Shown piece by piece: positions 1 to 9,541 of a stretch of DNA of 32,927 bases. The stretch is from a bacterium (lineage in GTDB: Bacteria; Krumholzibacteriota; Krumholzibacteriia; Krumholzibacteriales; WJIX01): contig WJIX01000182.1 in the NCBI GenBank assembly GCA_014730075.1, forward strand, positions 1 through 32,927. The letters run 5' to 3'. Below the pieces are notes generated by a model. It worked only from the letters and a program-made list of their open reading frames with translations, did no database searches and had not been told where the DNA came from. The position numbers and the translations under genes are program-made. Each line of letters starts with the position of its first letter. Position 1 is the first letter of the stretch.

Positions 1-1404
1 GTGGTATCCCACATCTATACTGGCTCCGGTTACCGCGTCGATGCCATTGAACTCCGAGGATTCGGCCCAGACGGGGAGGACTACCTGCCGGTCGCGGACA
101 TGCCCGCTGAAACCGGAAACATACAGCGTCCTGATATAGTTGCCCCTGCTATCCTCTATCCATACGGCGATCTGGGGAGGAAGCTCATCCCGGTAACCCA
201 GAACAAAGTCGACTTTTACAGTCCCATCCTGCTGCTCATCCTCATCCATCCGCCACAGGTCCGGTTTCATGTCACTGTAGGCCTGTATGGCGGCCTCCGA
301 TTCCGGATATTTCACAGTGGCCTCTATCCAGTGATGATTTCCCTTTTTATGGTAACCCACACCCAGCAGATAATGCGCTGATGCCTTTACTGAATCGGGA
401 AGGGGGCTGCTCAGGACCATCTCCAGATCAGCCAGCCCCTGATCAGATTTTCCGGTGAAGAAGGGGAAATATATCAGCATGGAACCGCGGGTATATCTCA
501 ATTCCATGTTATCAGGCCTGATATCTACCGCCCTGTCCAGGTATTTTACCGCCTTCATAACCAGGTTGGTCCTGAGGTCGGTGTCGCTGGCGATACGCTC
601 GTCGTAACCCTCCTCCGCAAGCCTCGCGTAGGCAAGCCCCAGGTATCTGTTAGCATCGTAACTATCCGGGTTCTTCTCCGCCGCCTGGCTCAGAAGCTCC
701 CTTGCTTTTGAGTAATCCCCGTTCATGTACGCCTCCCTACCCCGCGATATCATCCTGGATGATTCAGGGGTCGGAGCCTCTGAACTCTGCTTCTTCATCT
801 TCTCCTTTTGCGCTGACAGCTTTTCGATTTCCTTTCTGGCCCGTTCAGCCTGGCTGCTGCCGGGGGAGATCTCCATGATTTCCTCCCAGGCTTTAATCGC
901 CTTATCATGGCTGTTGCTTTTCCGGTAAGCCTCGCCCAGATGTGTCCATACCGCTATCTGCCTTCCGCTGGAAAATTCCTCCGGGGATTCGGAGATTATC
1001 GAGGCCGCAATTTCAAGGTCCTCTATTCCCATATTCATCTTTCCCAGGAACTCGGGGACATTAACATATATTATTCCCCTGTTCATACGGACTTCCGGAT
1101 TATCCGGCTCGAGCGAAACCGCCTTGTCCAGGAGCCGAAATGAACGGTTGGCCAGTCTTCCTGCCTCCGTGAAATCAGTGGTGCTACCCGCGCTCATTCC
1201 GGTGTACAGCCCCAGATAGGAAATCAGAGTAGCGTTTTCGGAGTGTTCTTCCAGCGCTTTTTCCAGAATTGATACCGCCTGGCCCAGTTCCCCCTTCTGC
1301 TGGAGCTTCTCCGCCTCCATGATCTGATCTCTTATGCTGTCCTTTGCGTAAGCGGTTGAAATAAATGTAATAATACAAATAAGGATCCAGATATTCCTGC
1401 TCAT
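1..1404 (-). CDS. Exported TPR protein with C-terminal DUF2271-like domain (3' end cut by window)
   Basis: Reading leftward from ATG at 1404 gives 468 codons with no stop, so the C-terminus lies outside the window. The start is supported by GGGAGG seven bases upstream. Residues 1-20 form a signal peptide (hydrophobic core, then T-A-Y-A before K21), so the protein should be periplasmic or surface-exposed. The middle is made of helical TPR-type repeats (for example A-V-S-L-E-P-D-N-P-E and A-V-D-I-R-P-D-N-M-E), interrupted by a charged K/E-rich coiled-coil stretch. The last ~75 visible residues contain I-A-V-W-I-E-D, I-R-T-L-Y-V and D-A-V-T-G-A, a pattern I associate with DUF2271 domains that follow FMN-linked or Tat-exported proteins. 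TPR units normally mediate protein contacts, so a scaffold role is likely, but no reaction can be assigned. The gene is divergent from the response regulator at 1573 across 168 bases. Confidence 0.8.
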   Translation of the reverse strand, partial: MSRNIWILICIITFISTAYAKDSIRDQIMEAEKLQQKGELGQAVSILEKALEEHSENATLISYLGLYTGMSAGSTTDFTEAGRLANRSFRLLDKAVSLEPDNPEVRMNRGIIYVNVPEFLGKMNMGIEDLEIAASIISESPEEFSSGRQIAVWTHLGEAYRKSNSHDKAIKAWEEIMEISPGSSQAERARKEIEKLSAQKEKMKKQSSEAPTPESSRMISRGREAYMNGDYSKARELLSQAAEKNPDSYDANRYLGLAYARLAEEGYDERIASDTDLRTNLVMKAVKYLDRAVDIRPDNMELRYTRGSMLIYFPFFTGKSDQGLADLEMVLSSPLPDSVKASAHYLLGVGYHKKGNHHWIEATVKYPESEAAIQAYSDMKPDLWRMDEDEQQDGTVKVDFVLGYRDELPPQIAVWIEDSRGNYIRTLYVSGFSGHVRDRQVVLPVWAESSEFNGIDAVTGASIDVGYH

Positions 1405-1572
1405 GTCAAAACCTCCCTTTAATAGCAGATTGGTCGGATATGTTACGCATTCTGAATAATAAATGTTGCATTTCCAGTTAAAAAGGTAAAGTATTAATAA
1501 TGAAGAAACGAATTATGATATAGATAGTCATCGCCCCAGAATAGATGAAATCTGAAAAGAAAGCTGCATCTT

Positions 1573-2010
1573 ATGGAACCGGCAAGAAAAAGTATAATGG
1601 AAAATCTGAGGATTCTTATAATCGAGGATGAAGAGAACGCCCGGAAAGTTACGGCGAAGTACCTCTGCGAATACGGGAGTTGTGATACCGCGGAAAACGG
1701 CGAGGAGGGGATGGAGCTCTTTATCAGGGCCAGGGAAGAGGGTAATCCCTACCATGTAATCTTCCTCGATATCCTGATGCCGAAGATGAGCGGTCGAAGG
1801 GTGCTGGATAGAATACGGGAGATAGAGGACAGGGATAATCTCAGAGATTCGGAAAGGGCCAGGATAATAATGACCAGCAGCCTCAGCGACCCCAGGAGTA
1901 TCTCCCGCGCTTTTAAATCGAGGTGCGAGGGCTACCTGGTCAAACCTTTCGGCAGGAAGGACCTGGAGGAGCAGCTGCAGTCACTGGGCCTGCTGAAAGA
2001 TCCCGCCTGA
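1573..2010 (+). CDS. Receiver-only response regulator
   Basis: This 145-residue protein is a single CheY-type receiver domain with no output domain. Acidic residues E18/D19 bind the metal, D66 in F-L-D-I-L-M-P is the phosphoacceptor, T101/S102 is the switch position, and K124 in V-K-P-F is the conserved lysine. It would take a phosphate from a histidine kinase and act through protein contact, as CheY or Spo0F do. No kinase is encoded nearby, so the partner is unknown. A second in-frame ATG at 1597 (start of M-E-N-L-R-I-L) is an equally good start, since neither has a strong Shine-Dalgarno. The gene stands alone, divergent from the TPR gene, with no obvious terminator in the 233 bases before the Smr gene. 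Confidence 0.85.
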   Translation: MEPARKSIMENLRILIIEDEENARKVTAKYLCEYGSCDTAENGEEGMELFIRAREEGNPYHVIFLDILMPKMSGRRVLDRIREIEDRDNLRDSERARIIMTSSLSDPRSISRAFKSRCEGYLVKPFGRKDLEEQLQSLGLLKDPA

Positions 2011-2243
2011 ATTTTTCATTTTCCCGATACGGTCTGCCTCATTGGCTTGTACTTGCCTCGATATGACCTGAAGCTCTGCGGGAAGACCATTTTCCTATCC
2101 GGAGCAGTAGTTAATTCGGGCAGGGATTCCCGGAAATTATTAAGCGATGAATTGCTTTTGGCCACCAACAGCCTGGAGCAGCCCCCGAGCATCAGAAAAG
2201 CTCCGGTATGCGGCAGTGAAAAGGGAGTATATATAGCGGAGAT

Positions 2244-2522
2244 TCATTCTCTTTTAAGCTCTACCAGGGTCGCTCCCCAGCCACCCCCCTGTTCCCCGGC
2301 AGTACGGAAAGAAGATACCTCCGGGAGTCTGCCGAGCACGGAATGGACTGTCCTTCGCAGTATCCCTTTCCCCTTGCCGTGAATAATCCTCAGGCTGTAG
2401 ATATCCCTTTTCAGGCATTCCGATATATAGACCGGGATAAGGTCCTTTACCTCTGACGGCTGAAAGGTATGAAGGTCCAGAACTCCATCTATCGGCATTT
2501 CGGCCGGTTCGGGGTTATCCAC
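2244..2522 (-). CDS. Stand-alone Smr domain protein
   Basis: The 92-residue product is essentially one Smr (small MutS-related) domain. Visible signatures are L-D-L-H-T-F near residue 15, the H-G-K-G-K-G-I-L-R loop around residues 48-56, and the terminal G-G-W-G-A-T-L-V-E-L strand. Smr domains are DNA- or RNA-nicking endonucleases; the D-L-H and H-G-x-G motifs form the active face. Here the domain is not fused to MutS2, so it may act in ribosome rescue or RNA cleavage, like stand-alone bacterial Smr proteins. Its substrate is not shown by the sequence. It is transcribed away from the prolyl isomerase gene and sits alone. Confidence 0.85.
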   Translation of the reverse strand: MDNPEPAEMPIDGVLDLHTFQPSEVKDLIPVYISECLKRDIYSLRIIHGKGKGILRRTVHSVLGRLPEVSSFRTAGEQGGGWGATLVELKRE

Positions 2523-2583
2523 TTTGTTATGCCTCTTTTCTGGCAGGTGTAACTTGCCGTTTGTAAGCGGTCCTGTTATGTTG

Positions 2584-2597
2584 TACTATATATAGTA
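2584..2597. repeat. Perfect 14-bp palindrome upstream of the prolyl isomerase gene
   Basis: TACTATATATAGTA is its own reverse complement and lies 91 bases before the ATG at 2689, in the gap between the divergent Smr and prolyl isomerase genes. The heptamer TACTATA recurs in the inverted repeat upstream of the PadR gene (13635-13653), where the arms are swapped and separated by 5 bases. It could be an operator or simply AT-rich promoter DNA. Confidence 0.35.
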
Positions 2598-2688
2598 AAT
2601 GATGACGGGCAGTTTGTTCCAGCGGACAGTTGCAGATTTTCCCCGATTCTTTGTTTTATTCTTTCGCAGCAAGATAAAGGAGTTGTTC

Positions 2689-3732
2689 ATGAGATCGGTT
2701 CCAATGAGAATCCTGGTGGTAATGGTGGCATTTATATTTATGAGTGGATGCGGGGGCGATAGCGGCTCGAAGGATGAGAGCGGCGGAGAAACTGCCCTTA
2801 GCGGGAAACAGAGTGGTGAAGTTATTGCCGTGGTGGCGGGAGAGGAGATAACGGAGGGCCTTCTCGCCGAACGGGTCGAGGAAATGAAGAAGAGTATGGG
2901 CGCCCGAATGAATCCTGCCGAGATGGCACAGATGGAGGGCTCGTTCAGGAACCAGGCATTCTCCAACCTGGTCAATTTCAAGCTCCTGGTCAACGAGGCG
3001 GATGGACGTGGGGTAACTGTCACAGACTCGGAGCTCCAGGCCAGAACGGACCAGATCATTGAGACATATCAGTCGGAGGAACAGTTTGACAGCCGGCTCA
3101 CTGAGCTCGGAATGGATCGCGAAAAGTTCAACTCGCGGCTTGCCAGCCAGATGAAGATCGATAAGCTTCTGGAAATGGAAACCAGTTCCATGGAGGCTCC
3201 CAGCGGTGAAGAGGTTAAGGAATATTATGATTCTCACTCCGCACAGTTCGAACAGCCGGAGCAGGTAAAGGCCAGTCATATACTGATGAAGTTAGAGGAG
3301 GATGCCGACCAGGAAACAAGAAAGCAGAAGAGAGAGAAACTGGAAGCTATACTTCAGGATATAAGAAACGGAGCATCCTTCAGTGAGCAGGCTTCCCTCT
3401 ATTCGGAGGGCCCCAGCAAGTCCAAGGGGGGAGACCTCGGTTTCTTCAGGCGGGCCGATATGGTAGCCCCTTTCTCGGAAGCGGCTTTCGCCCTGGAGGT
3501 CGGTGAGGTCAGCGATATAGTGGAAACCCGGTACGGGTATCATATCATAAAGGTTACCGATAGGAAGAAAGCCCATACCGTCCCATTTGCCGAGGTGGAA
3601 GAGAGAATATCCGGTTATCTGGAAAACACAGACAGAAACGAAGCCATAAACGATTACCTGACCGGTCTGAGGGAGAAGGCAGAAATTCAGTACTACGATT
3701 CTACCCTGGTACTTGAGGATCAGCCTGAGTAA
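2689..3732 (+). CDS. Parvulin-type peptidyl-prolyl isomerase, lipoprotein (SurA/PrsA-like)
   Basis: The 347-residue product begins at ATG 2689, chosen because AAAGGAG lies 6 bases upstream and because a lipoprotein signal follows directly: a hydrophobic run, then M-S-G-C with C21 as the lipidation site. The reading frame stays open upstream to 2599, but those codons have no ribosome site. Residues ~45-185 are a helical SurA-N-like chaperone region with a G-E-E-I-T start. Residues ~205-315 are a PpiC rotamase domain (V-K-A-S-H-I-L, S-K-G-G-D-L-G-F-F, Y-G-Y-H-I-I-K-V). It should catalyse proline isomerisation and help exported proteins fold at the membrane. The signal sequence could direct it to either the inner or the outer membrane. 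It is convergent with glgP, only 28 bases away. Confidence 0.9.
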   Translation: MRSVPMRILVVMVAFIFMSGCGGDSGSKDESGGETALSGKQSGEVIAVVAGEEITEGLLAERVEEMKKSMGARMNPAEMAQMEGSFRNQAFSNLVNFKLLVNEADGRGVTVTDSELQARTDQIIETYQSEEQFDSRLTELGMDREKFNSRLASQMKIDKLLEMETSSMEAPSGEEVKEYYDSHSAQFEQPEQVKASHILMKLEEDADQETRKQKREKLEAILQDIRNGASFSEQASLYSEGPSKSKGGDLGFFRRADMVAPFSEAAFALEVGEVSDIVETRYGYHIIKVTDRKKAHTVPFAEVEERISGYLENTDRNEAINDYLTGLREKAEIQYYDSTLVLEDQPE

Positions 3733-3760
3733 TCTGATCTGAAAAGACAAGACTCGCCGG

Positions 3761-6319
3761 TCAGTCCTTATTTCCCTTCCCGGTTCCGGGAACATCCGGA
3801 ATGGTCTTCTCCTCAAAGGGAAGGCCGCTTTCGCTCTCGATTGGATCAGGGCGGGTAATATGAAGGGGAGTGGCTTTCCAGATCTTGCTGTTATAACCTT
3901 TTATCGAGTTATCGGAGGAGAGCGCTCCCATTCCGGCAGTGTTCAGTATCGCCTTCCTGGCCCAACTTTTCTTCTCCCGGTAGTTCTTATCCACCTTCCT
4001 CTGGCATTCCCGGTATGATTCGAAATCGGCCAGTACCTTGAACCTGTCAACGTTAAGGAGGTCGTCCACCAGCGGCTGGAAAGCTCCGGGGTCTTCCTTG
4101 CAGAAAAAATCCTTTGCAACCAGGTCGATGGTCTCCTTGAGCAGGGTATTCTTCAGGTAGTATTCTCTGGGATTGTAGTTTGAGGCCAGTTTTTCTATCT
4201 CCGCGGAGGTGGATCCGAAAATGAATATATTCTCTTTCCCTACATTCTCGGCAATCTCTATATTTGCTCCATCCAGAGTTCCCACCGTAAGTGCTCCATT
4301 GAGAGCAAGTTTCATATTGCCGGTGCCGGACGCTTCGTAGCCCGCGGTGGATATCTGTTCAGATATTTCCGCGGCAGGTATAATTCTCTCTGCCAGGGTA
4401 ACGTTGTAATTCGGCAGGAATACCACCTTAATCAGCCCTTCCGGGTCGGAGTTGATGATCGAACTGGCGCGGCATATCAGCTCTATTATCAGCTTTGCCA
4501 TATCGTAGTTGGGTGCCGCCTTTCCTGCAAACAGGAAGGTCCGGGGGTGAAAGAGCCCCCTGCCGTTCTCCTTGGATTCTATCCACATGGAGATGATATG
4601 GATTATATTGAGCAGCTGCCTCTTATATTCATGTATTCTCTTTACCTGCACGTCAAAAATCGATTCCGGGTTGATGTCGTATCCGGTCAGTTCCTCGGTA
4701 AGGTCAACCAGGTCCAGTTTATTCTTCTGCTTCACGCCGGTGAACTCTTCCTGGAATGATCTGTCATCAGCAAGCTCCCTGATCTGTCCCAGCTGTTCCA
4801 GGTCCTTGATCCAGCCGGTCCCGATTTTTTCAGATATCAGTTCCGAGAGCCTGGGGTTGCAGGTAAGAAGCCATCGCCGGGGAGTAATCCCATTGGTGAT
4901 ATTCTTTATCTTATCCGGATACAGTTCTTCGAACAGTCTGAAAATCCTTGTCTTCAGCAGGTCGGTGTGCATCCCGGACACTCCATTCACGGAGTGAGAA
5001 CCAACGATCGCCAGGTTGGCCATCCGGACCTTCTTCTGCTTTCCCTCCTTTATCAGCGATACCTCCGAGAGATAGTCACTGTCGCCGATATGAAGAACGG
5101 AAGCTCTCCTGAGGAAACGCCTGTTTATTTCATAAATTATTTCCAGGTGCCTGGGCAGGAGCCTGCCGAACATGCTTACCGGCCATTCCTCCAGCGCTTC
5201 AGAGAGAACGGTATGGTTGGTGTAGGCGCAGGTATTTACCGTTATATTCCAGGCTTTATCCCAGGAGAGGTGATGTTCATCTATCAGTATGCGCATAAGC
5301 TCTGTTATCGCCAGGGAGGGATGTGTGTCGTTGAGTTGTATGGCCGCCTTCTCCGGGAACATATCGAAGGAGTAATTGTCGCTCATGAAGCGGCGCAGTA
5401 TGTCCTGTATGGAACAGGACACAAAGAAATACTGCTGCTTGAGCCGAAGCTCCTTTCCCTTGAAGCTGGAATCGTCCGGATATAGTACCTTTGATATCGT
5501 CTCGGAAATGTTCTTCTCCTGGACAGCTTTTATATAGTCACCGTCCTGGAAGTAGTCCAGGTCAAATTCGTTCGATGCCCTGGAGGACCAGAGCCTCAGG
5601 GTATTGACGGTATCGTTGTCATAACCGGCCACCGGCATATCGTAAGCTATCCCGATTACATTATTGGTATTGATCCATTCAGTTTTCAGCGCTCCGTCCG
5701 GCCAGGCGGTGTTGATGGTCCCTCCATAGAACTTCACCGTGTAATTGTATTCGGGTCTCTCTATTTCCCAGGGATTCCCGAACTGCAGCCAGGCGTCCGG
5801 TTTTTCGTCCTGCTGCAGGTTCTCCAGCTCCTGCCTGAATATTCCGAATTCATATCTTATTCCGTAACCGAAGGATGGTATTTCCAGGGTTGCCAGTGAG
5901 TCCAGAAAGCATGCCGCCAGCCGGCCCAGGCCGCCGTTACCCAGACCAGGCTCAGGTTCCTCCTCTGCAAGTTCCAAAAGGTCCAGGTTCAGGTTCTTCA
6001 TTGCTGCTTTCGCCTCGCGGTACATCCCTATATTGATAAGGTTGTTTATCAGGGCTCTCCCGATAAGGTATTCCGCCGAGAGGTAGTAAACCATCTTTGC
6101 CTTTTTCCTGTGGTATATCTGCTGGGTATTTATCCATTGCTCTATCATTCTGTCCCTGGTGGCCAGGGCCAGGGAGTAAAACAGGTCCCTTGGCGTGGCG
6201 GTATACTGGTCCTTCGATTTTGAGTACTCCAGGTGATTGGCGAAGCTGAACTCAAGGCTCTTGCTGTCCATCCCCTTATGGAATATTCCCCATTTCCTGA
6301 ATAATGAGCTTTCTTTCAT
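3761..6319 (-). CDS. glgP: Glycogen/alpha-glucan phosphorylase
   Basis: The 852-residue enzyme releases glucose-1-phosphate from alpha-1,4-glucans using phosphate and pyridoxal phosphate (GT35 family). It is close to the usual ~800-850 residues. Seen in sequence: G-L-G-N-G-G-L-G-R-L-A-A-C-F near 125-138, the nucleotide-sugar-like core Q-L-N-D-T-H-P near 328-334, K-R-I-H-E-Y-K-R-Q near 560-568, and the PLP motif E-A-S-G-T-G-N-M-K with K670 as the Schiff-base lysine. Start ATG 6319 follows GGGAGGTC. No glycogen synthase or branching enzyme is adjacent, so it is a stand-alone glucan-mobilising gene here. A sigma70-type promoter lies about 70-95 bases upstream. Confidence 0.97.
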   Translation of the reverse strand: MKESSLFRKWGIFHKGMDSKSLEFSFANHLEYSKSKDQYTATPRDLFYSLALATRDRMIEQWINTQQIYHRKKAKMVYYLSAEYLIGRALINNLINIGMYREAKAAMKNLNLDLLELAEEEPEPGLGNGGLGRLAACFLDSLATLEIPSFGYGIRYEFGIFRQELENLQQDEKPDAWLQFGNPWEIERPEYNYTVKFYGGTINTAWPDGALKTEWINTNNVIGIAYDMPVAGYDNDTVNTLRLWSSRASNEFDLDYFQDGDYIKAVQEKNISETISKVLYPDDSSFKGKELRLKQQYFFVSCSIQDILRRFMSDNYSFDMFPEKAAIQLNDTHPSLAITELMRILIDEHHLSWDKAWNITVNTCAYTNHTVLSEALEEWPVSMFGRLLPRHLEIIYEINRRFLRRASVLHIGDSDYLSEVSLIKEGKQKKVRMANLAIVGSHSVNGVSGMHTDLLKTRIFRLFEELYPDKIKNITNGITPRRWLLTCNPRLSELISEKIGTGWIKDLEQLGQIRELADDRSFQEEFTGVKQKNKLDLVDLTEELTGYDINPESIFDVQVKRIHEYKRQLLNIIHIISMWIESKENGRGLFHPRTFLFAGKAAPNYDMAKLIIELICRASSIINSDPEGLIKVVFLPNYNVTLAERIIPAAEISEQISTAGYEASGTGNMKLALNGALTVGTLDGANIEIAENVGKENIFIFGSTSAEIEKLASNYNPREYYLKNTLLKETIDLVAKDFFCKEDPGAFQPLVDDLLNVDRFKVLADFESYRECQRKVDKNYREKKSWARKAILNTAGMGALSSDNSIKGYNSKIWKATPLHITRPDPIESESGLPFEEKTIPDVPGTGKGNKD

Positions 6320-6386
6320 TTCTGACCTCCCGGCCGGCCGGTATCGAGATATGCCGGTATCTTTAATGAATTCTGAACACTGTTAT

Positions 6387-6415
6387 ATTTTACCGTTTAC
6401 AGTTCCTGGCGTCAA
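6387..6415 (-). promoter_or_regulatory. Predicted sigma70 promoter for glgP
   Basis: On the minus strand TTGACG (6415-6410) and TAAAAT (6392-6387) are separated by exactly 17 bases. This predicts a transcript start near 6380 and a ~60-base leader before the glgP ATG. The remaining intergenic stretch 6416-6626 holds no gene; its only visible structure is the inverted repeat at 6554-6574. Confidence 0.5.
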
Positions 6416-6553
6416 AGATATATCGGGCCCCTGATGCCGGAGAAGAAGAAAGGTGTTAAACGCATCGCCCGGGATAATCCCTACACCTGGACGTAGGAAT
6501 ACCTGTTTAGGGGTGGACAAAGATTGTTCGGATGTGGTAAAGTGGAGAAAAGA

Positions 6554-6574
6554 ACGGCATATATTAACTGCCGT
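6554..6574. repeat. Inverted repeat upstream of receiver gene
   Basis: ACGGCA and TGCCGT are perfect 6-base arms separated by 9 AT-rich bases (tatattaac). The repeat lies about 50 bases before the response-regulator ATG at 6627. It could be an operator or a leader hairpin. No convincing -35/-10 pair accompanies it. Confidence 0.3.
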
Positions 6575-6626
6575 GAATTATGTACGGAACTCTTGCAATA
6601 TGCAGTAATGCAGAAAGAGGGTTGAG

Positions 6627-7034
6627 ATGTCTGATAAGGGCATGGCGGCAAAGAAAAGAGTTCTATTCATGGATGACGAGGAGATGATCCAGCGGGTGAC
6701 GGCAATGATGCTGGAGGGGATGGGTTACGATGTAGAAGTGGTATCTGAGGGGGGAACCGCATTGTCTGCCTATAGAGAGGCAGAATTGCACGACCGGGGC
6801 TTTGACGTGGTTATTCTGGACCTGAAGGTCAAAGATGGAATGGACGGCCTCCAGGCTTCACAGAGGATACTTGAAGAAGACCCTGAAGCGGTTATCTATA
6901 TTTCCACTGGTTATTCCAGCGATCCTATCATCAATGACTACAAGAGCTATGGTCTGGCCGGGGCACTGGCCAAACCTTATACGGCGGATGAGCTGGAAAC
7001 AATGATGAACAGAGCCACCTCCATTCGTGATTGA
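6627..7034 (+). CDS. Receiver-only response regulator (hybrid-kinase-type receiver)
   Basis: The 135-residue product is a lone receiver domain. D16/D17 form the acidic pocket, D65 in I-L-D-L-K-V is the predicted phosphoacceptor, S93/T94 is the switch position and K116 lies in A-K-P-Y. The I-S-T-G-Y-S-S-D-P and K-S-Y-G-L-A-G-A-L-A-K-P-Y segments resemble the receivers usually fused to the end of hybrid histidine kinases. It may therefore serve as a detached receiver for a kinase encoded elsewhere. GAGGG(T) precedes the ATG. The sequence between this gene and the next regulator (7035-7219) holds no gene, only a weak CCTTC/GAAGG hairpin before a short T-run near 7140. Confidence 0.85.
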   Translation: MSDKGMAAKKRVLFMDDEEMIQRVTAMMLEGMGYDVEVVSEGGTALSAYREAELHDRGFDVVILDLKVKDGMDGLQASQRILEEDPEAVIYISTGYSSDPIINDYKSYGLAGALAKPYTADELETMMNRATSIRD

Positions 7035-7219
7035 AAGCGCCCGGTGGAATCAGATCCTCAAATCCTGTTAGGAAGATGAGACGAACCAGTCTTACGGCTG
7101 CCGGTGGGAGTATAATCTCCTTCCCGGTTCCCGCAGAAGGCTTTTTGTTTAAAGTTTCAGCCTCCCCTTCCGATAATCCATCTAAATGGTAATGATTGAA
7201 GTTACAATGAGAGGTCAAG

Positions 7220-7855
7220 TTGCGCATTCTTATCGCCGAAGACGACAAAATTACCAGAAAAATCCTGGAAAAGATACTTACCGATGCAGGCCATGAGGTG
7301 ATTGCTACCTCGGATGGCAGGGAGGCTATGGAGGAGCTTAAAAGAGATGATGCTCCCAGGCTTGCCATACTGGACTGGATCATGCCGGAGATGAACGGTG
7401 TGGATGTGTGCAGCGCGATAAGGGATATCGAATCAAAGGAGGGTAATTATCTTATCCTTCTGACCTCCAGGAAGGAAAAGGGCGATATCATAGCCGGGCT
7501 GGACGCCGGAGCGGATGATTATATAACCAAACCATTTGAAAATGAGGAGCTGATGGCCAGGATCAGGACCGGCGAACGTGTTATCAACCTCCAGAAGGTC
7601 CTCAACGATAAGATCGAAGAGCTTCAGAATACTCTCGACCATGTCAAAACACTCCAGGGTATAATTCCTATTTGCAGCAACTGTCATAAGATAAGAACAG
7701 ATGACGAAAGCTGGCAGAAGATCGATAATTACCTGGAAGAGCATACCGAGGTTAAACTCAGCCACAGCCTCTGTGAGAAATGCCTGGATGAGCTTTATCC
7801 CCCCGAGGAAGAAGAAGTTCAGAAGGATCGCCCCGAAAAGCAGACCGCTGATTGA
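7220..7855 (+). CDS. Response regulator with C-terminal CxxC...CxxC domain
   Basis: The 211-residue protein starts at TTG 7220, five bases after GAGG; there is no ATG in frame near the domain start. Residues 1-118 form a receiver with D8/D9, phosphoacceptor D52 (L-D-W-I-M-P-E-M-N-G), T82 and K104. Residues ~119-145 look like a coiled-coil linker. Residues ~146-195 carry L-Q-G-I-I-P-I-C-S-N-C (C152, C155) and S-L-C-E-K-C (C185, C188), which fits a small metal-binding output module. The same kind of tail is common at the end of PAS kinases and receivers in environmental bacteria, but its function is not established as far as I know. No DNA-binding domain is present. The last ~15 residues are charged and probably disordered. 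Confidence 0.85.
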   Translation: MRILIAEDDKITRKILEKILTDAGHEVIATSDGREAMEELKRDDAPRLAILDWIMPEMNGVDVCSAIRDIESKEGNYLILLTSRKEKGDIIAGLDAGADDYITKPFENEELMARIRTGERVINLQKVLNDKIEELQNTLDHVKTLQGIIPICSNCHKIRTDDESWQKIDNYLEEHTEVKLSHSLCEKCLDELYPPEEEEVQKDRPEKQTAD

Positions 7856-7875
7856 TACCTCTTGTCTCCGAATAA

Positions 7876-9360
<1,485 letters not shown>

Positions 9361-9389
9361 CGTATCGGATCAGAAATCGATCACGTCTG

Positions 9390-9423
9390 AAAGGGGTTTC
9401 CCCGCGGGGGAAGCCCCTTTCTT
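9390..9423 (+). terminator. Rho-independent terminator after gdhA
   Basis: The segment forms a GC-rich stem: AAGGGGTTTCCCC pairs with GGGGAAGCCCCTT around a three-base GCG loop, with one G-U wobble pair. TTTCTT follows. It starts 30 bases after the gdhA stop. Confidence 0.85.
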
Positions 9424-9468
9424 GTATCTGCAGCTTTCACCCAAGAGATGCGCGGGCCACTCCCAAGC

Positions 9469-9497
9469 TGGAAAATTGCCTTCAGATATGGTATAAT
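9469..9497 (+). promoter_or_regulatory. Predicted extended -10 promoter for the subtilase gene
   Basis: A perfect TATAAT (9492-9497) is preceded by TGG (9489-9491), giving the TGn extended -10 element. A weak -35 (TGGAAA, 9469-9474) lies 17 bases upstream. The leader would be about 40 bases to the ATG at 9542. Confidence 0.6.
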
Positions 9498-9541
9498 CCT
9501 TATGAAACAGGGCCGAGCATAATTCAATCGGGGAGAACACC

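Noticed and set aside
2656-3279. 207-codon minus-strand open frame
   Set aside because: It lies wholly inside the prolyl isomerase gene on the opposite strand, has no ribosome site, and its translation shows no domain pattern, while the plus-strand frame is clearly a PpiC protein.
4967-5485. 172-codon plus-strand open frame
   Set aside because: It is antisense to glycogen phosphorylase, whose frame is certain.
7120-7150. Terminator or riboswitch between the two response-regulator genes
   Set aside because: Only a five-base stem (CCTTC/GAAGG) with a long loop precedes the T-run; no conserved riboswitch core could be recognised.
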